Part shown: positions 45,301 through 60,300 of the stretch, piece after piece
How positions within the stretch are numbered: the stretch's first letter is position 1
How the letters are laid out: the number at the start of each line of letters is the position of its first letter
Source of the DNA: Choristoneura fumiferana
Taxonomy: Eukaryota; Arthropoda; Insecta; Lepidoptera; Tortricidae
Reading direction: 5' to 3'
DNA: 64,000 nucleotides
Assembly: GCF_025370935.1 (NCBI RefSeq)
Contig: NC_133482.1
Coordinates: forward strand, 2,295,587-2,359,586
Notes under the pieces: model-generated
Told to the model about the DNA's origin: nothing
Databases searched by the model: none
Seen by the model: the letters and a program-made list of their open reading frames with translations, nothing else
Program-made: the position numbers and the translations under genes

Positions 45301-48300
45301 CGCAACACGGACACTGCTCGCGCGACTGCCCGACGAAACTGACACCAGCGCACAACTAATCGCATTTTTATCGTCAATGTCTAATGTAGGGTAACACACA
45401 ACACTAACAACATCGGTTTAAGACGTGAGTTATCCGTTACAATATCATAATAATAATATGAGTGAGTCTCACAGTCTCACGGTAGTTTCATGTTCAAAAG
45501 TGCATTGCCTTTTAAAAATCACTCCCACCTACATACTTACGGTTTAAAAGTGTAAAATTAGACAAGAAAAGAAAACTAAGGTGAAAAAAAACAATTTACC
45601 CCAGTTTATTATTTTTGTATGATTTCTTATTTTTGAAATAGAGTACATTTAACGAAACTGGAATTTTGGACAACAATTGATACCGTATACATTTTTTACG
45701 ACTCATGTCTTTCTTCCATTTCAATTTTTTGGAATTATCACGCTAAAGAACGAGTAATAAGTACCTCGACGTTTCACCCACATTACAGTGGCCGTGTTAC
45801 GAGTAGAGGTACCCTTAAAGGAACGGCCACACCGCTGCTTAAATAACGGTGACGGTACGCAACCGCAGTAACGCATCACATGCGCACCGTTTTTATTGCA
45901 TGCTCTCCACACAGGGGCTCAAAATACTCAAACGGTGCGGAATCGCAGTGACGTACCGTAAATGTCACGACTTTTGTACGGTAAAGTTCTGACGTTTATG
46001 GCACGCATTGGGCGATTCCGTATTTTAAGCAGCGACGTGGAGTGCATGCGATAAAAACGGTGCACATACGATGCATGATGCGTCACTGCGATTCCGTACC
46101 GTCACCGTTGTTTAAACACCGGTGTGGCAGCTCCTTAACAGCGCGAATCCTTCAAACTACCCGCTCTATAGGCCGGGATTATGAGGGTAGTTACCTTCTC
46201 GCTGTCCCGCTGCAGTATGTTATAGGTAGTCATGACCATGTCGCAATGTGCGAGCCGCTGCGGCTGCGCGGCGCGCGCGGCGCCGTGGTGCAGACACGTG
46301 CTGATCCTGTGCGGCAGACAGTGCTTCTTCACTTCCCCCCTCCCACTGGGACATCAGAGAGGCGGGGCATACCACTAGAGTGCCGCCTTTTACCACTGGA
46401 TGACAAAGAAAAAACCACAGTGACACAGAAAATTAAAAAGAAAAAACTATGGTAGTGTTACCATAGCCCATGGTTAACACCATTATTTTGAATCCTTCAC
46501 TGCACTCTCGATTCTAATTTGGAATCGCTCGCTGCGCTCAGGATTTTACTCTAGAATCGCTCGCTCCGGTCAGGATTCAAAATAAAATATAACTGCTCGC
46601 TCGAACAACCCCCGACCAACAGCAACTTACATCGCCCCCGAGGTTTCTCGCCGTCATCCTCCTCGCTGTCATCATCATCGTCATCACGAATCTCCTTGTC
46701 GCTCGCGATCAGGGATATCATCGTGATGGTCTTGCCCAGCCCCATGTCGTCAGCTGAAAGGCAGAAAAACCATATTAAGAAAATATAATAGTTAATAATG
46801 TTCTCACCGTTACAGCTTTGCCCTGGCTGTGGAGGGAATGCTCGGCGAACCGGCACAACCACTCTTCCAGCGTTAAACCGAGTTTAGACCTGCAAGAAAA
46901 ATCGTGCAAGTTGCATTACATTGCGGCGCTCGATTGACCACTACAAACTCGTTGGCTTTACGGCCTCGCAATGTAATGCAACTTGCGCGATTTTTCTTGC
47001 AATTCTAAACTCGGCTTTAGAGTTAGTGAAGTTGGTATTGAAATTTTTATAGTGTTTTAGATGCGGGACGGACTCATCAGATATTCTCAACATGACAGAC
47101 TCACCGAACCCAAGTAAACTAAGCATGTGAGACTCTTCGAGGCTTTAGAGGCGGTACAGATAAATGGTTTACCACGACATAGATCCGCAAATATTCTCAA
47201 CATAAGACAGGCTCATCGAGTCCGAGTTCTCTTAGCGTGTGAGATTCTTCAAGTACTTTAAAGGCAAGACTGACTCACTCACCGAGTACCTACTCTAAGC
47301 GCGTGTGATTCTATGAGTGGTCCACAAACGAGACAGATTCACCGAATAGTGTCAAGATAATGCAGAATCACCGAGACTATCACACATATACCACACGATA
47401 TACACCGATACTTCCTTTCTTTGCCATTGCAATATTTAAGAACCATACACCCTCCTTCATACTGCTATTACCACCTTTACCTATAACCAGGCGCGGCGCA
47501 CTCCGCGATATAGCTGCGAATCTGTAAGTATCAAAACACCCCACGCCGGCGTGGGTTAACTCACTAGGGCTATGAGCACCGCCCGGCACGCACGCTCGCA
47601 GTTTCGCTCGAACTAGTCGCGCCGCGTAACGCTACGTGTAGCTGTGTGATTTTCGTGAGGATATTAGATATCTATCATGAAATAATAAAAGGATCTCCGA
47701 ATTTTGACAACAGTATAGGGAGTGTATCAAAAGTCATGCCACTTGTGAGAATTTGCACAAAATGGCGGCACCACTTGCTAGCATCTTTAAAAGATGGACG
47801 CCGAAGGGATATTTCGGAGCGACCAAGGTGGTTAAAAATATCAATACATGAACTCTAATACCTTAATAATAATGCACTCGCATGTGCTCACTGGCCTGTC
47901 CGAAATATCTAATGGCGATTGTACAACTAGAATGTTAATGTCGCTCGGGACTCGTCGGTTTTCAACGTTTTACATACTAGTTTAAATATTCAGGGTAAAT
48001 ACGGACCCAGTATCCCGCCGGCGGGGCGCTGCGTCTCGCGCCAGCGCAGCCAGGCAAGCGCGTGCAGCTGGTGCGGCATTAGAGCGGTCTTCAGCGCGCT
48101 CGGCGCCTGCGCACACACAAGGGGATCCATCATCATCATCATCAGCCAGAAGACGTCCACTGCTGAACAAAGGCCTCCCCCTTAGAACGCCACAATGAAC
48201 GACAACTCGCCACTTGCATCCACCGGTTACCCGCAATTCTCACGTCAGTCCAGGGAGGCCAGCCAACGCTTCGTCTTCCGGTTCGCGGTCGCCACTTTTC

Positions 48301-51300
48301 CTCCCCAAAGGTTATCTGTTCTTCGAGCGATGAAACAAGGCGATTATTAGCGCTTTAATCTTAAGCAGGTATTCATAACCGGTGGGGCGTTACTTAGGGG
48401 CGTAGAATGATTCAAAGGGGGCCGTGGACGGCTTTGGATGGCAAACGAGCAAGTGGGTCTCCTGATGGTAAGAGATCACCACCGCCCATAAACACCTGCA
48501 ACACCAGGGGGATTGCAGATGCGTTGCCAACCTAGCGGCCTAAGATGGGATACCTCAAGTGGCAGTAATTTCACCGGCTGTCTTACCCTCCACACCGAAA
48601 CACAACAGTGCAAGCACTGCTGCTTCACGACAGGATTAGCGAGCAAGATGGTGGTAGCAATCCGGGCGGACCTTGCACAAGGTCCTACCACTTCGGCTGT
48701 ATCTTTGTAACTTTTTATTAAAAATTGTACATATTAACAGAATGCATGTTGAAAATGCACTGACCACTATGAAGCCACGGATTCACCAGTTGTTTGACGT
48801 GACAGACAGTGCCGGGCTGTCACCAGCTACAAAACCCTTGGCTGCACGTCCGCAACTCCCTGGCACTTACTACGAGGCGAGGGTTGGAGGGGTTCCGACA
48901 GTACCTTATCGAGCTGTTCCTCGGGCGGCCGCGACGCCAGGGACTCGTGCAGGTCGCGCAGTCTGTCCAGGATCAGGTTGCGCTCCGCCAGATGCGTCGA
49001 CATGGCTGTGGTGGGAATACAAGTCTACTTATGGATTTCCGTTAACTTCGATACGACGGCTCAGTTCATTGTTAAAAAGTACTGGAAATCAACTTTTCGC
49101 TAAATCCAACAATAACATTACGAAACGTGTTATTTTTGATCTCCATTAATTTTAGGGACAAATTTAACAGGTCCAATGAAGTTAATTTCTCCAAGACACC
49201 AGTGGCTTAACTTTTACTGTTTAATAGTGACTGTGAACGTGTAGTTAGGTATATTACGCACGCATGAAATAAAAATTCGAGAAACTTCCTTTTTTTAGAT
49301 AAAACGAAGAACAGCAATAATAAATACGATAAATAAATCATTACGATACTATATATATATATATATATATGTACCTCATTAGGGTGCAGTAACTTAAAGA
49401 AGTAGCAGATTGCATACACGAATTTAGGCAATGAGCCAACCGAACCTTGTTTGCCGAACATCCTGGGCTGCACGGCATTGCTGGCCTTCTGCAGGTCGTC
49501 CCAGGACAGCCCCTGGCCGAACCCGTCGCGCGCCACGTCGGCCGGCGCGGGCTGCGACGGTTCCACCACCATGTTGCCCACGCGGTCGCCTTGCCGTCGC
49601 ACCTAACCACCGAAAAAATTGCTTAATTTTGCCTAACCCATATGTGTTGGACCCGAGAGGTGATGCCACACTATATAGCCCGCCCTTAAAAATAGGCTTT
49701 TGCCCTGTTTCACCATCCATTGATTAGCGTTAACCGACGGCTAAATGTGATGCCGTCTCCGTCTATTCGAACAAAACAAATAGAGACGGCATCACACCTA
49801 ACCTCCAGTTAACACTAATCAATGGATGGTGAAACAGCCCCTTAGAGTTGCTCAGCGAGCTACGGAGAAGAAAAACGTATGAAGAGAAACGAAGAAGGAC
49901 GAGACCTATGGCCTCAAAGCAGAGGGTTATAGGTTCGCACCTCTGAGTTATTCAGAATTTATGTGCGACATTATATATATTCGAAATTTACTATGAAGGA
50001 CGGTATTATGAATTTACGATGAAGGAAAACATTGAGAGCAAACCAGCACACAGTGTGAGGACTAATTAATTGTTAACCTAGGGTTATACGAAGCCAGTGT
50101 TGTTAATGGTCACGTATAACAGTTTTTCAAGACAAGCACTGGCGGGGATAAAGCGCCACGTATTTTTCAAGCTAGTTACAGTACAGATAGTTACGAGTAT
50201 AATACAGGAATGAAATGAATCCAGTTGGCCTCATCTAAACGACACGGGCCAGGCCAGCGCTGGCTTGTCTGGGGACGGCGCCAGCGTTACTGGCTTCGTC
50301 TAAAGTTTAGACTCTAAGGCAGAGATGGGGAAATAGCGGCTCGCGGGCCAAGTCCGGCCCGGACCGCGACAAGATTTAATCCGGCCCGCAATCAAAACCC
50401 GTCATCTAAATTCATTTAGTCATCTCGAGTGTTTTACGAGTTACTTAAGTACGAGCCTAATTTCCGTTTCATCACACGCAATTATGTATAGCCGTAATAA
50501 CTTTATCTACATGCATCATCATAATTCTATAATATGTTCATCTATTTGACTTGAGATGACTTTTTGACGATTGTTACTACATGTTAAGTTTTCTACAATA
50601 CGTACAGATATGCATTGTTGAGCGATACTTTAATGTAATTTTCGCAGATACGTTTCTTAATAAAGGCCATTTGATAGTCATATAATAAAGTTATGATATG
50701 CTAGATAAATAACTATTAATCATCTGAGTGTTTACGAGTTACTTTAAGTAACTTTGATCCTAATTTCGAAGCTAATTATTAGTCAAAAACTTCATCTTTC
50801 ACTGAATTTCTTGTCACTTGATAGAATCAAATTTATTCAATAAATACTCCGCGTAATTATTGTATGTATATGGCCCATCACTAAATCTATTTCCCCATCC
50901 CTGCTCTAAGGGGCTGTTTCACCACCCATTGATTAGTCTGACGTTTAAATGTGATGCCGTCTCCGTCTATTCGAACACGACAAATAGAGACGGCATCACA
51001 TTTAACCGTCAGTTAAGACTAATCAATGGGAGGTGAAACAGCTCCTAAACTTTGCTTTACATTTTATTATGCCGTTTAAAGGTATAGGCGATTTAGCGAC
51101 CACTTGCATTGAGTTGAAAAGTGAACCTTATTAATTTCTTAATACGTCACAATTTCCATTGTAATTATTGAAAATGCGACTAGCCTTAAAAATATTATTT
51201 GTGAGGTATGTACTCGCTAGCTGCTTTTGATTTTAGGGTAATGCTCCAATAAATGGGGCCTTATTAATCTGTCATCTCCCAGGATAACAGGATCAAAGGA

Positions 51301-54300
51301 ATTTGGGCACAAATTTGTGCCTCTGGGAGAGGACAGGTTAAGGGTTATATAAGTTTACCTGCTCTTCGAGGTCCGTTAGTCGCATGATGAGCCGCGACCC
51401 GCCGTCCGGGAGAGTAGTCACGTCCATGTTCTCCAGAAGATTCTAGACGAAGACGCAAGATAATTTAATGTCGCCTAAACTTTTACTTAGTAAGTGTAAA
51501 ATTAACTACTATCCTATCGACTCGGGCCACTTTTCAGGGTAGTAGGTAAAGGTTCCTAATATTTTAGGAATAAGCGCTTAAAATCATCTCAGTTAAAATA
51601 TTTCGGAACAGTTAATATAAGAGCAGCGACTTTTTAAAAAAATCAGAACATTTATGGCAAATAATTATGTGTTCCGAATTTATTGAAAAGTCGCTGTTAA
51701 GTATATTTATGAAAAATTGCACGTTCTAATATTATCAACCTTAAGTAGTGTAACGAATCTATTAAAATGTAATGCTGCTCCGAAATTTAGGTTGGAGTAC
51801 CTCGCGCGCTATGATACATTTGTTGGCGACTTTTTTTTTAATCAAATAGCTGGCAAACGCGCATGCGGGTCACCTGACGGTAAGCGATCACCGCCACCCA
51901 TGGACACCTACAGCATAATTAGGACTGCGGGTGCGTTGCCGGCCTAAAGACCCTAATCTCCCACTCACCGTACGAAACACAGTAGCAAAACTACAATTTC
52001 ACGCCGGTATTCTGTGTGAGTGTGGTACTAACCCGGTCGAGCCGGCCCATTCGTTCGTACATGCAGCCAGCAAGTGGTTACAGTGAGGCTCTACCACCAC
52101 ATAAAACTGTACTTTTACGTACCCTGATATTCTGGAGATCCGCTTGCAGCCCGTTAAGCTTGTTAAGTTCGTTGTCTCGCACATGTTTCTTCACGTATAC
52201 AACCTGGATGAAAGAAACTATGAATATTTATTGCCTAAACAGAATAGAGAAAAAAACGCCGTTAAGAAAGCTGTAGTATGTATAATATTGTGACGTTCAG
52301 AAGGTTTTTTTTAATTTTAATTTGTAAACATCGATTACATCGTCTATCAATGACGTAGCGTCTTAGTCGTAACAACACGATTCCCCCGGGTTGCACAAGG
52401 AAAATATTAAAACTACCCTGAACACACAGACATTATTATTAAAATAAGTTAAGAACACGGGTCACTCGCGTATTAATAGGCGAGGTATGCCCGACATGTT
52501 TAGACGACCGGATGGCCAAGTGGTTTGAGAACCTGACTACGAAGCTTGAGGTCCGGGTTCGGTTCCCGGCCGGGGCAGATATTTGTATGAATAATACGAA
52601 AGTTTGTTCTCGGGTCTTGGATGTTTAATATGTATTTAAGTATATATTTATCTATATAAGTATGTTGATCCGTTGCCTAGTATCCATAGTACAAGCTTTG
52701 CTTTGTTTTGGACTAGGACAATTGGTGTCAAGTGTCCCATGATATTCATTTATTTATTTTCATGTTTCGAAGCAATCCGTGGTGATCAAGGAAAACTTGA
52801 ACAGATTTATTTCATTTATTAAGAACCTACCGTAAATAAATATAATAGAATATTGTGATCGCGGTGTATGGAATGGTTTGCCCCACCTGGTTGGGATAGC
52901 TAGGCGGCGGCAGGTACTGCCGGATCGTGTTGTCCTTACTGCGCTGGGACGTGCTGGAGTCCGCTTTGGCCTTCGGGGTCTTCGGGGACTTCTTGATGCT
53001 GGTCTTTGGGGGACTTATCTGTGGAGATAGCGACTTTAGTAGCTGAACCTGACAGTATACAGGGCGTCCCACGACTATGCCACAAGGAGGTAAAGTATCT
53101 TAAATTTTGGAGATCGACAATTTTACTGAACGAAAGCTTTATTTTGATTTTAAAAACAATTTAAACTGTTAAAAAGTGTTTAAACAGTGTTAAAGGTGTT
53201 AATTGAAACAGTGTTTTGAAAAATACCCTGTCTAAACCAGGAATTGAACCCATATAGTAATATAATACAACAGTTAATGGACTAAAACAATGAGGGCTAT
53301 TGCGTATGAATTCGCCACTAGAGGCGCTAGTGTAGCGTGAGGTCTCCGAAATGACAAATCTCATAGTTCTTGGGTGAGCTCCGCGGGTTTATTTATAATT
53401 AGAATAATTTTGTGTATATTTTGCAATATCTGAAATTAATTATGGCAAATATGCGTTCCGGGGCAATGAATGTCTCTGTTTTGAGACAGTTTTGACTTTC
53501 GGAAACCTTTGTCCTCCCTTTTTCCGTACAAAACGGGGACTAAACAACACTGTGGCATGCTCGATATTTTTATGGTACGGTTTTAAGGTGTATTAAATAT
53601 GATTTTAATCTAAACTTTGTTTTCACGCCCGTAATAACATACTTTGAAAGCCATACTTAAAAACCTCACGCAACAGTGCGCCATCTAGTGAGACAAAAAA
53701 CGATAGCCCTCATTGAAGGGTCCACGGAAAGAACGTGTCTGACTAGACAGACTAGGTGACTACCTAAGCAACTTTTTGAGTTATAGCGGTTTGAAAGTTA
53801 GTCATCACGAACAATTACTATGGTTACCATTTATTTAAAAGATAAACAAATAAATTCTACATTGTTTTCAGATTATTTAATTCAGTGGTAAGTTATAGTA
53901 CTTTGTGAGCTCTACATTTTGAGATTAAAATCTCAATTAAAAAAAACAGGTGACAAGACATGTTCTTCCCGCGGACCCTTCAATTACTTTGCTCACCCGC
54001 GACCCGCGGCAGCATAATAGGGAGGGAATGATACCTCGTTTTAGTTAATTGATATGGACCTCAGCTAAGTAACGCCTGATTCCATAAATTCCTAAAATTA
54101 TAATAATAATAAAAATAAAAATAATATGTTCGATGTTCGGCGGGTTCGATTCCCGGTTCAGACAGGGCATTATTAAAATTTCAATGAATGCAGTTCAATT
54201 TTTTTTAAAAATTGGTTGAGTTCAAATTGGTTTATTACTCATTACCAAAAAAATGCAAGATAAATTTCCTAACATAACACAGTACCGCGACTGACGAACT

Positions 54301-57300
54301 GAAAGACAACGCAGTTTACGCAGTCTAAACCACAGAAGCTAGAGATTAGAACCTTGATAGACACGTACCATAATGTATTATAGGCATGTATAAGATATAC
54401 CTACTAGAATATCAAACTTGCTTTATCCACAACCCACAACGAAATTACAGAGGGGTCGAATGTGCCGTGAGTCGTAGTCGCTACGAGAACAAGATGGCAC
54501 GGTTGTGCTCGGCTTGACTATAAGGTAGATACACATAGGACAGAAAACTAAGATATTTGAAGGAGGCCAAGCTACGGGAATAAGCTAGTGACTCATAATG
54601 GACAGCCTTACCGTGTCTGCAAAACTGACTGATTTCCGAGGCATGCTTGGTTTAATTATAAATGCACAGCACTTTCAAACATTTAAACTTAATTCTAAAT
54701 AAAAATAAATAATAAATCGGAACTATGTCAAGAATAAAATTATTACATTAATTGCCACGTTTTTCTGCCGTTAGCTTGTTTAAAACTGACTTTTATTTAA
54801 ATAAGATGTCATGCCTACCCTCGTTATTTTGATTTATATTCAGAGGCGTTTTTACATTTATTGCAGCTATGTTTAGCTTTGTTTATTACGCCTCTTTACG
54901 GTTTTATCAAAACTGCCAGTTCAAGAGCCGTTTTTCAATTTATAATTTGGTCAATATAAAACAGGGAAAAGCCGGCGGAATGTAAGCCGTGGGATTATCC
55001 AAAAAAAGTAGTTTGTTTGTTGTAATGTTTCTTTCAATTTATTATCGGCCTTAGTAATAGATGGTGTGCGAAAATTTCAAGTGTCTACCTCTTTCAGTTC
55101 AAAAGATACAGCTCTGTGACAGACAGACATAATTATAAAAATCAAAATTATGCTTCCCATTAAATAATTGGTTTAACAAGTAAAAAAATATATGATTTTC
55201 ATATGTGCAGTGGTTTCATCCGTAGCCATTATATAGTGGTGTGTGAGATGGTTTGAATTTGACCAACGTCAAGACAGACACCCGACTCCATCATAATTCT
55301 TACGAGCGAACCGAATCCTCGGACAAGGTATGTTTAGAGACATACTAAGAGGTCACGGAAGGAGACTGAGTCGCACGTATGCAACTTCTAATGTCTATTT
55401 ATTTTAAATTTGTAAGTTAAATTCGTATAAGTTAAATTATTGTCGTGTCGTACCTATCAGGAAGTCAAACAGCTGGTGGAAGACCGTGCGTAGTGGCGAT
55501 AGTGGTGTAGCTCTTAAGTTTAAGAAGAAGTTAAATTCAACTTACCTCATCATCATCACTGCTAAGTGTTATCACATCGGTCACTGAGTCTATCACCGTG
55601 ACAACATCATCATCATCAACCGCGCATATCTCCTTGTTCGCCCTCTTCCGCTATCAATTACTCAGGAAACTGAGCTCCTTTGTTACCTTTTTTGTACTCC
55701 TCGGAGTAAACTAGAGCTAATCACAGGAGAATTAGGTTTTGAATTTTCAATTCATTTGTTATATTGTTAAAGGACTCATAGGTGAGCATGTCAGTTGGAG
55801 TCGTTGGGATTTTCATTTTCTGGTTTCTCTGGTGTCTTCAGAGGTTTTGTTCAGTGGTTGTCTGTGGTGGTTTTGGCGCAGGCGTTGTCAACTTTGCAGG
55901 CACCCGGCATGTCAAGTCAACTGCTGGTAATTCTGTGATACGAAAAGTGAGCCAGCGATGCTGCGTTTTAAACTCTACAAATCACTGATTAGTTAGTATT
56001 ATAATATTAAATCAACTGTGAATTATATAGCTGTATTTACTTTCGGCACTGAGTCACACCAATATTATAAATCACTAAATAATTACTTTAGAGAGCCTCA
56101 AAATCACCTGATGCAGCCAATTTATACTTCCACTTCGTACTTTAGTTTCCAGATAGTATGTAACCGAACTGAAGAGGAAGTAACGCTTCCATGGTTCACG
56201 ATTAAACTTTTAATATGTTTCTCAGTGAAGATTTTTTCTCAATTTGAACATCAATCGATAAAACAAAACTATTGATATTGAAAAAAAATTTACATCAACA
56301 GAATAAATAAACTCACCTTACTTACATTCCATTAAAAGTATGACATTGTTTTTGCGTGGTTACTCACATCACATTTGAACCTCGACTGAGCATCATCTTT
56401 CATTCTGTGTCAGTTTTATGCCTCATAATGCTCTGTTGCCAGAATCGCCATGCTTAACTCATCTGGAGCATTTTTGTTTTACTTTTGAATCTTCAATCGT
56501 TCAAAATGGATCTTTCCACTGTCACCTTGCATCATGGACTGTTTTTAAAAGTTTATTTTAATATATTGAAAAGTATTATTTAATGAAATTTCATTTTCTT
56601 TATACTTCATTAAGGACAGACCGTCTGTTACGAATTAAAGAGGATGCGTTCTTGACCCAACCTTAAAACGGTGTTTCGAAATATCGTTGATCAGGGTAGA
56701 CATTCAAAACTTGGGTAGCCGCATCCAAAAAAATATTAATTTATACAAAAAAATTAAGAAGCGAAAATTTCAATCTATTCTTTTCATTCAAAATTATATG
56801 AAAAATGGACAAACTCAAAATATAATCAAAATTTTTCCCTCTTTGGTTTAAAATATATGATTTTCATATGTGCAGTGGTTTCATCCGTAGCCATTATATA
56901 GTGGTGTGTGAGATGGTTTGAATTTGACCAACGTCAAGACAGACACCCGACTCCATCATAATTCTTACGAGCGAACCGAATCCTCGGACAAGGTATGTTT
57001 AGAGACATACTAAGAGGTCACGGAAGGAGACTGAGTCGCACGTATGCAACTTCTAATGTCTATTTATTTTAAATTTGTAAGTTAAATTCGTATAAGTTAA
57101 ATTATTGTCGTGTCGTACCTATCAGGAAGTCAAACAGCTGGTGGAAGACCGTGCGTAGTGGCGATAGTGGTGTAGCTCTTAAGTTTAAGAAGAAGTTAAA
57201 TTCAACTTACCTCATCATCATCACTGCTAAGTGTTATCACATCGGTCACTGAGTCTATCACCGTGACATCATCATCATCGACCCGCGCATTCTCCTTGTT

Positions 57301-60300
57301 CGCCGCGTCATCCGCTATCAATTTACTCAGCACCTTATCCTTTAAAGACTTCTGTTCAATACTCCTCGGAGTAAACTGAGCTAATACAGGAGAATTAGGT
57401 TTTGAATTGTTCAATTCATTTGTTATATTGTGTAAAGGACTGGCGATAGGTGAGCATGTCAGTACGGAGTCGTTGAGATTTTCAGTTTCTGGTTTCTCTG
57501 GTGTCTTCAGAGGTTGTTGTTCAGTGGTTGTCTGTGGTGGTTTTTGCGCAGGCGTTGTCAACTTTGCAGGCACCTGGCATGTCAAGTCAACTGCTGGTAA
57601 TTCTGTGAGACTTTCAGTTGAGCCAGCGATGCTGCGTTTTAAACTCTAAAAATCACTGATTAGTTAGTATTATAATATTAAATCAACTGTGAATTCATAG
57701 GTATATTCTTTAGTCACTGAGTGATATTCTATACAATACAACAATTAGAGAGCAGCAACACGTAGTAATAAACAGTCCTAACTAAACAGAAACTACATGT
57801 AGTAGAGATTTTCCAAGGTAAGAAATAGGGGGCCTGATGAGGCCAATGTGACGTCTTCCACGCCACCTTTACAATAGACAGAAGTATGGAATCATCATCA
57901 TCATCATCATCAGCCCGAAGACGTCCACTGCTGGACAAAGGCCTCCCCCTTAGAACGCCACAATGAACGACAATTTGCCACTTGCATCCACCGGTTTCCC
58001 GCTACTCTCACGATGTCGTCAGTCCACCTGGTGGGAGGCCTGCCAACGCTTCGTCTTCCGGTTCGTGGTCGCCACTCGAGGACTTTTCTCCCCCAACGGT
58101 TATCTGTTCTTCGAGCGATGTGGCCTGCCCATTGCCACTTCAATTTGCATATTTTTCCAGCTATGTCAGTGACTTTAGTTCTTCGACGAATTTCCGTATT
58201 CCGGATTCTAGGAAGTATGGAATAGATTTCTAGAATCTAGAATAGTTTTCACAATTTGAACATCAATCAAGTTAAAAAAAAAATATGCCCTCAAGTGAAG
58301 ACCGGGGGACTCAGGAGAATAGAATAGATCTCACAGTTACTTGACATAAATGGATAATAACTATCATATTGCCAAGGAATAATATACTCACATCATCAGA
58401 TTCAATAAAATCTGACTCATCACTTTCATTCTGTTTCGGTATTATGCCCATAATACTCATGCGCGTCGCACGGGACATCGCCATCTGATCCTCATCTGCA
58501 GCATCATCTGTCTCATCACTTTCATCATCTTCATCGTCCTCATCACTGCCCTCTGTCCCACTATCGTCACTTGCATCACTCTCCTCACTGTCATTACCCT
58601 TACCAACTTTCCCATTCTCAATCTTCAAAGGGGTATCTTTCATGCATTTCATTTTGTTGTTTTTATTTTTCTCTATGATAATAGAGTTGTCTGTATCCGA
58701 GTCTAACAAAATCATGCGTTTCTTGACCCTTCGCACTACTGGGGAGTCCGTGCTGGAGTTGAGGGACTTGGGGCGCGGTGGGGGACGCCGCTTCGGGACC
58801 AACTCTGGTGATACTGCATCTATTAAAAGAAGGTCGATTTTTTTGACATTCATAAGTGCTTGTTATAGCCTAAATTGAATAAAGATATTTCAACATTGAC
58901 TTTGACTTTGATAAAACTGGCTTAAATAAAGTTTTGGCTAGTGTTTACTTTTACCCCCTGTATCACCATCCATTGATTAAATTTATCAGATGGATAAATG
59001 TGATGCCATCTCTGTTTGTTTTGTTTGAATAGACAGAGACAACATCACATTTATCCATCAATTAAAATTAATCAATGGGTGGTGAAACAGACCCTTACTG
59101 ATAACATGGTATTTCTAAGAGAAACATTGAAATTTAATCAATTATGAAAAAGTAATGTATACTACCTTCCTCCGATGAGCTTGGATCAACATTTGTGTAT
59201 GACATGTTTTGTGATTGTGACTGTGCTCTACTGGCTTGCTTGCTTGCACCTGAGGATGTTAGTTAGTAATGATCTGATAATGATATGATGTCTACATCAT
59301 GAAATGTAATAGGCTTAGGTTCCTCTATTTTATTCATGCATTAGCCCATTAGTGTATTGTTAACACATTTCCTACCGCATTTGCTATGCGCTACGAGTGT
59401 TTTTCCGCTTTCCGAACAGAGAATGCGCCTAGCGGGTTCTTGGCACTGAATGTGTTAATATTGTTAGGTATTGAATATAAAATCTACTAATGACAACAAA
59501 TGATCCAATGAACTATATCCACATGAATGTGTTAATATTGTTAGGTATTGAATATAAAATCTACTAATGCAATGAAATGAATTTATTAGACTGCATACAT
59601 AGATTGATGAAATGTTAATCATAATGTGAAATGACGACTGCTTCATAATCTTGCAAATTTCTAGATACAGCAGGTAGAAAATAATAAAACTAATTGCAAA
59701 CCAGTGCCTTTCGAAAAGGTGGCATTCAATTAACTAAAAAAGTAAAAAAGTTTTCTAAGTCTTACCATCATCACTGCTATATACTACCGATTCTTGGATG
59801 CTTTGCTGCTTAACTGGCTTTTGAGCTTGAGTTTTGGAGACTTTATCCTCAACTTCGTCAGATTCATCTATAATTAACATAAAGTGACAATAAGTTATGA
59901 ACAGTCTGAAATATGGCTCTGTTAGAAGCAAGGGACATATTTGACATTATTCGCTTTTTTATACTTGGATTGGCACTTAATAAAATAAAGAGCAAGTTTG
60001 ATCTCAGATAGACTGTGTTTTAATATTTTTTTTGCATATCTGTACAAAAAGGATTGAAAGATGTTTCATATCTTTTCTACTTTTAATCTCATGATGATGG
60101 AATATGAATAATTACCTATTTCATTACCAAATTTACGTGTTCGTAAGGAAAAACAATTATAATAATTTATTTTATTTATAAAGATGACATAGATCTCATT
60201 TTTGTTAGTAGCTCTAGGTAAATTATTTCAAACATGGTCAAGATTCATGTGATGTGATGTGATGTTATCCTACGAAAAAAGACACAGTGCACTCACCTAA

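Noticed and set aside
49207..49445. Coding extension of the copy B exon 9 frame through the TA tract
   Set aside because: It is low-complexity IYIYIY past the splice donor and not conserved between the copies.
52503..52580. tRNA gene
   Set aside because: A and B boxes are present, but the cloverleaf is imperfect and a SINE body follows directly.
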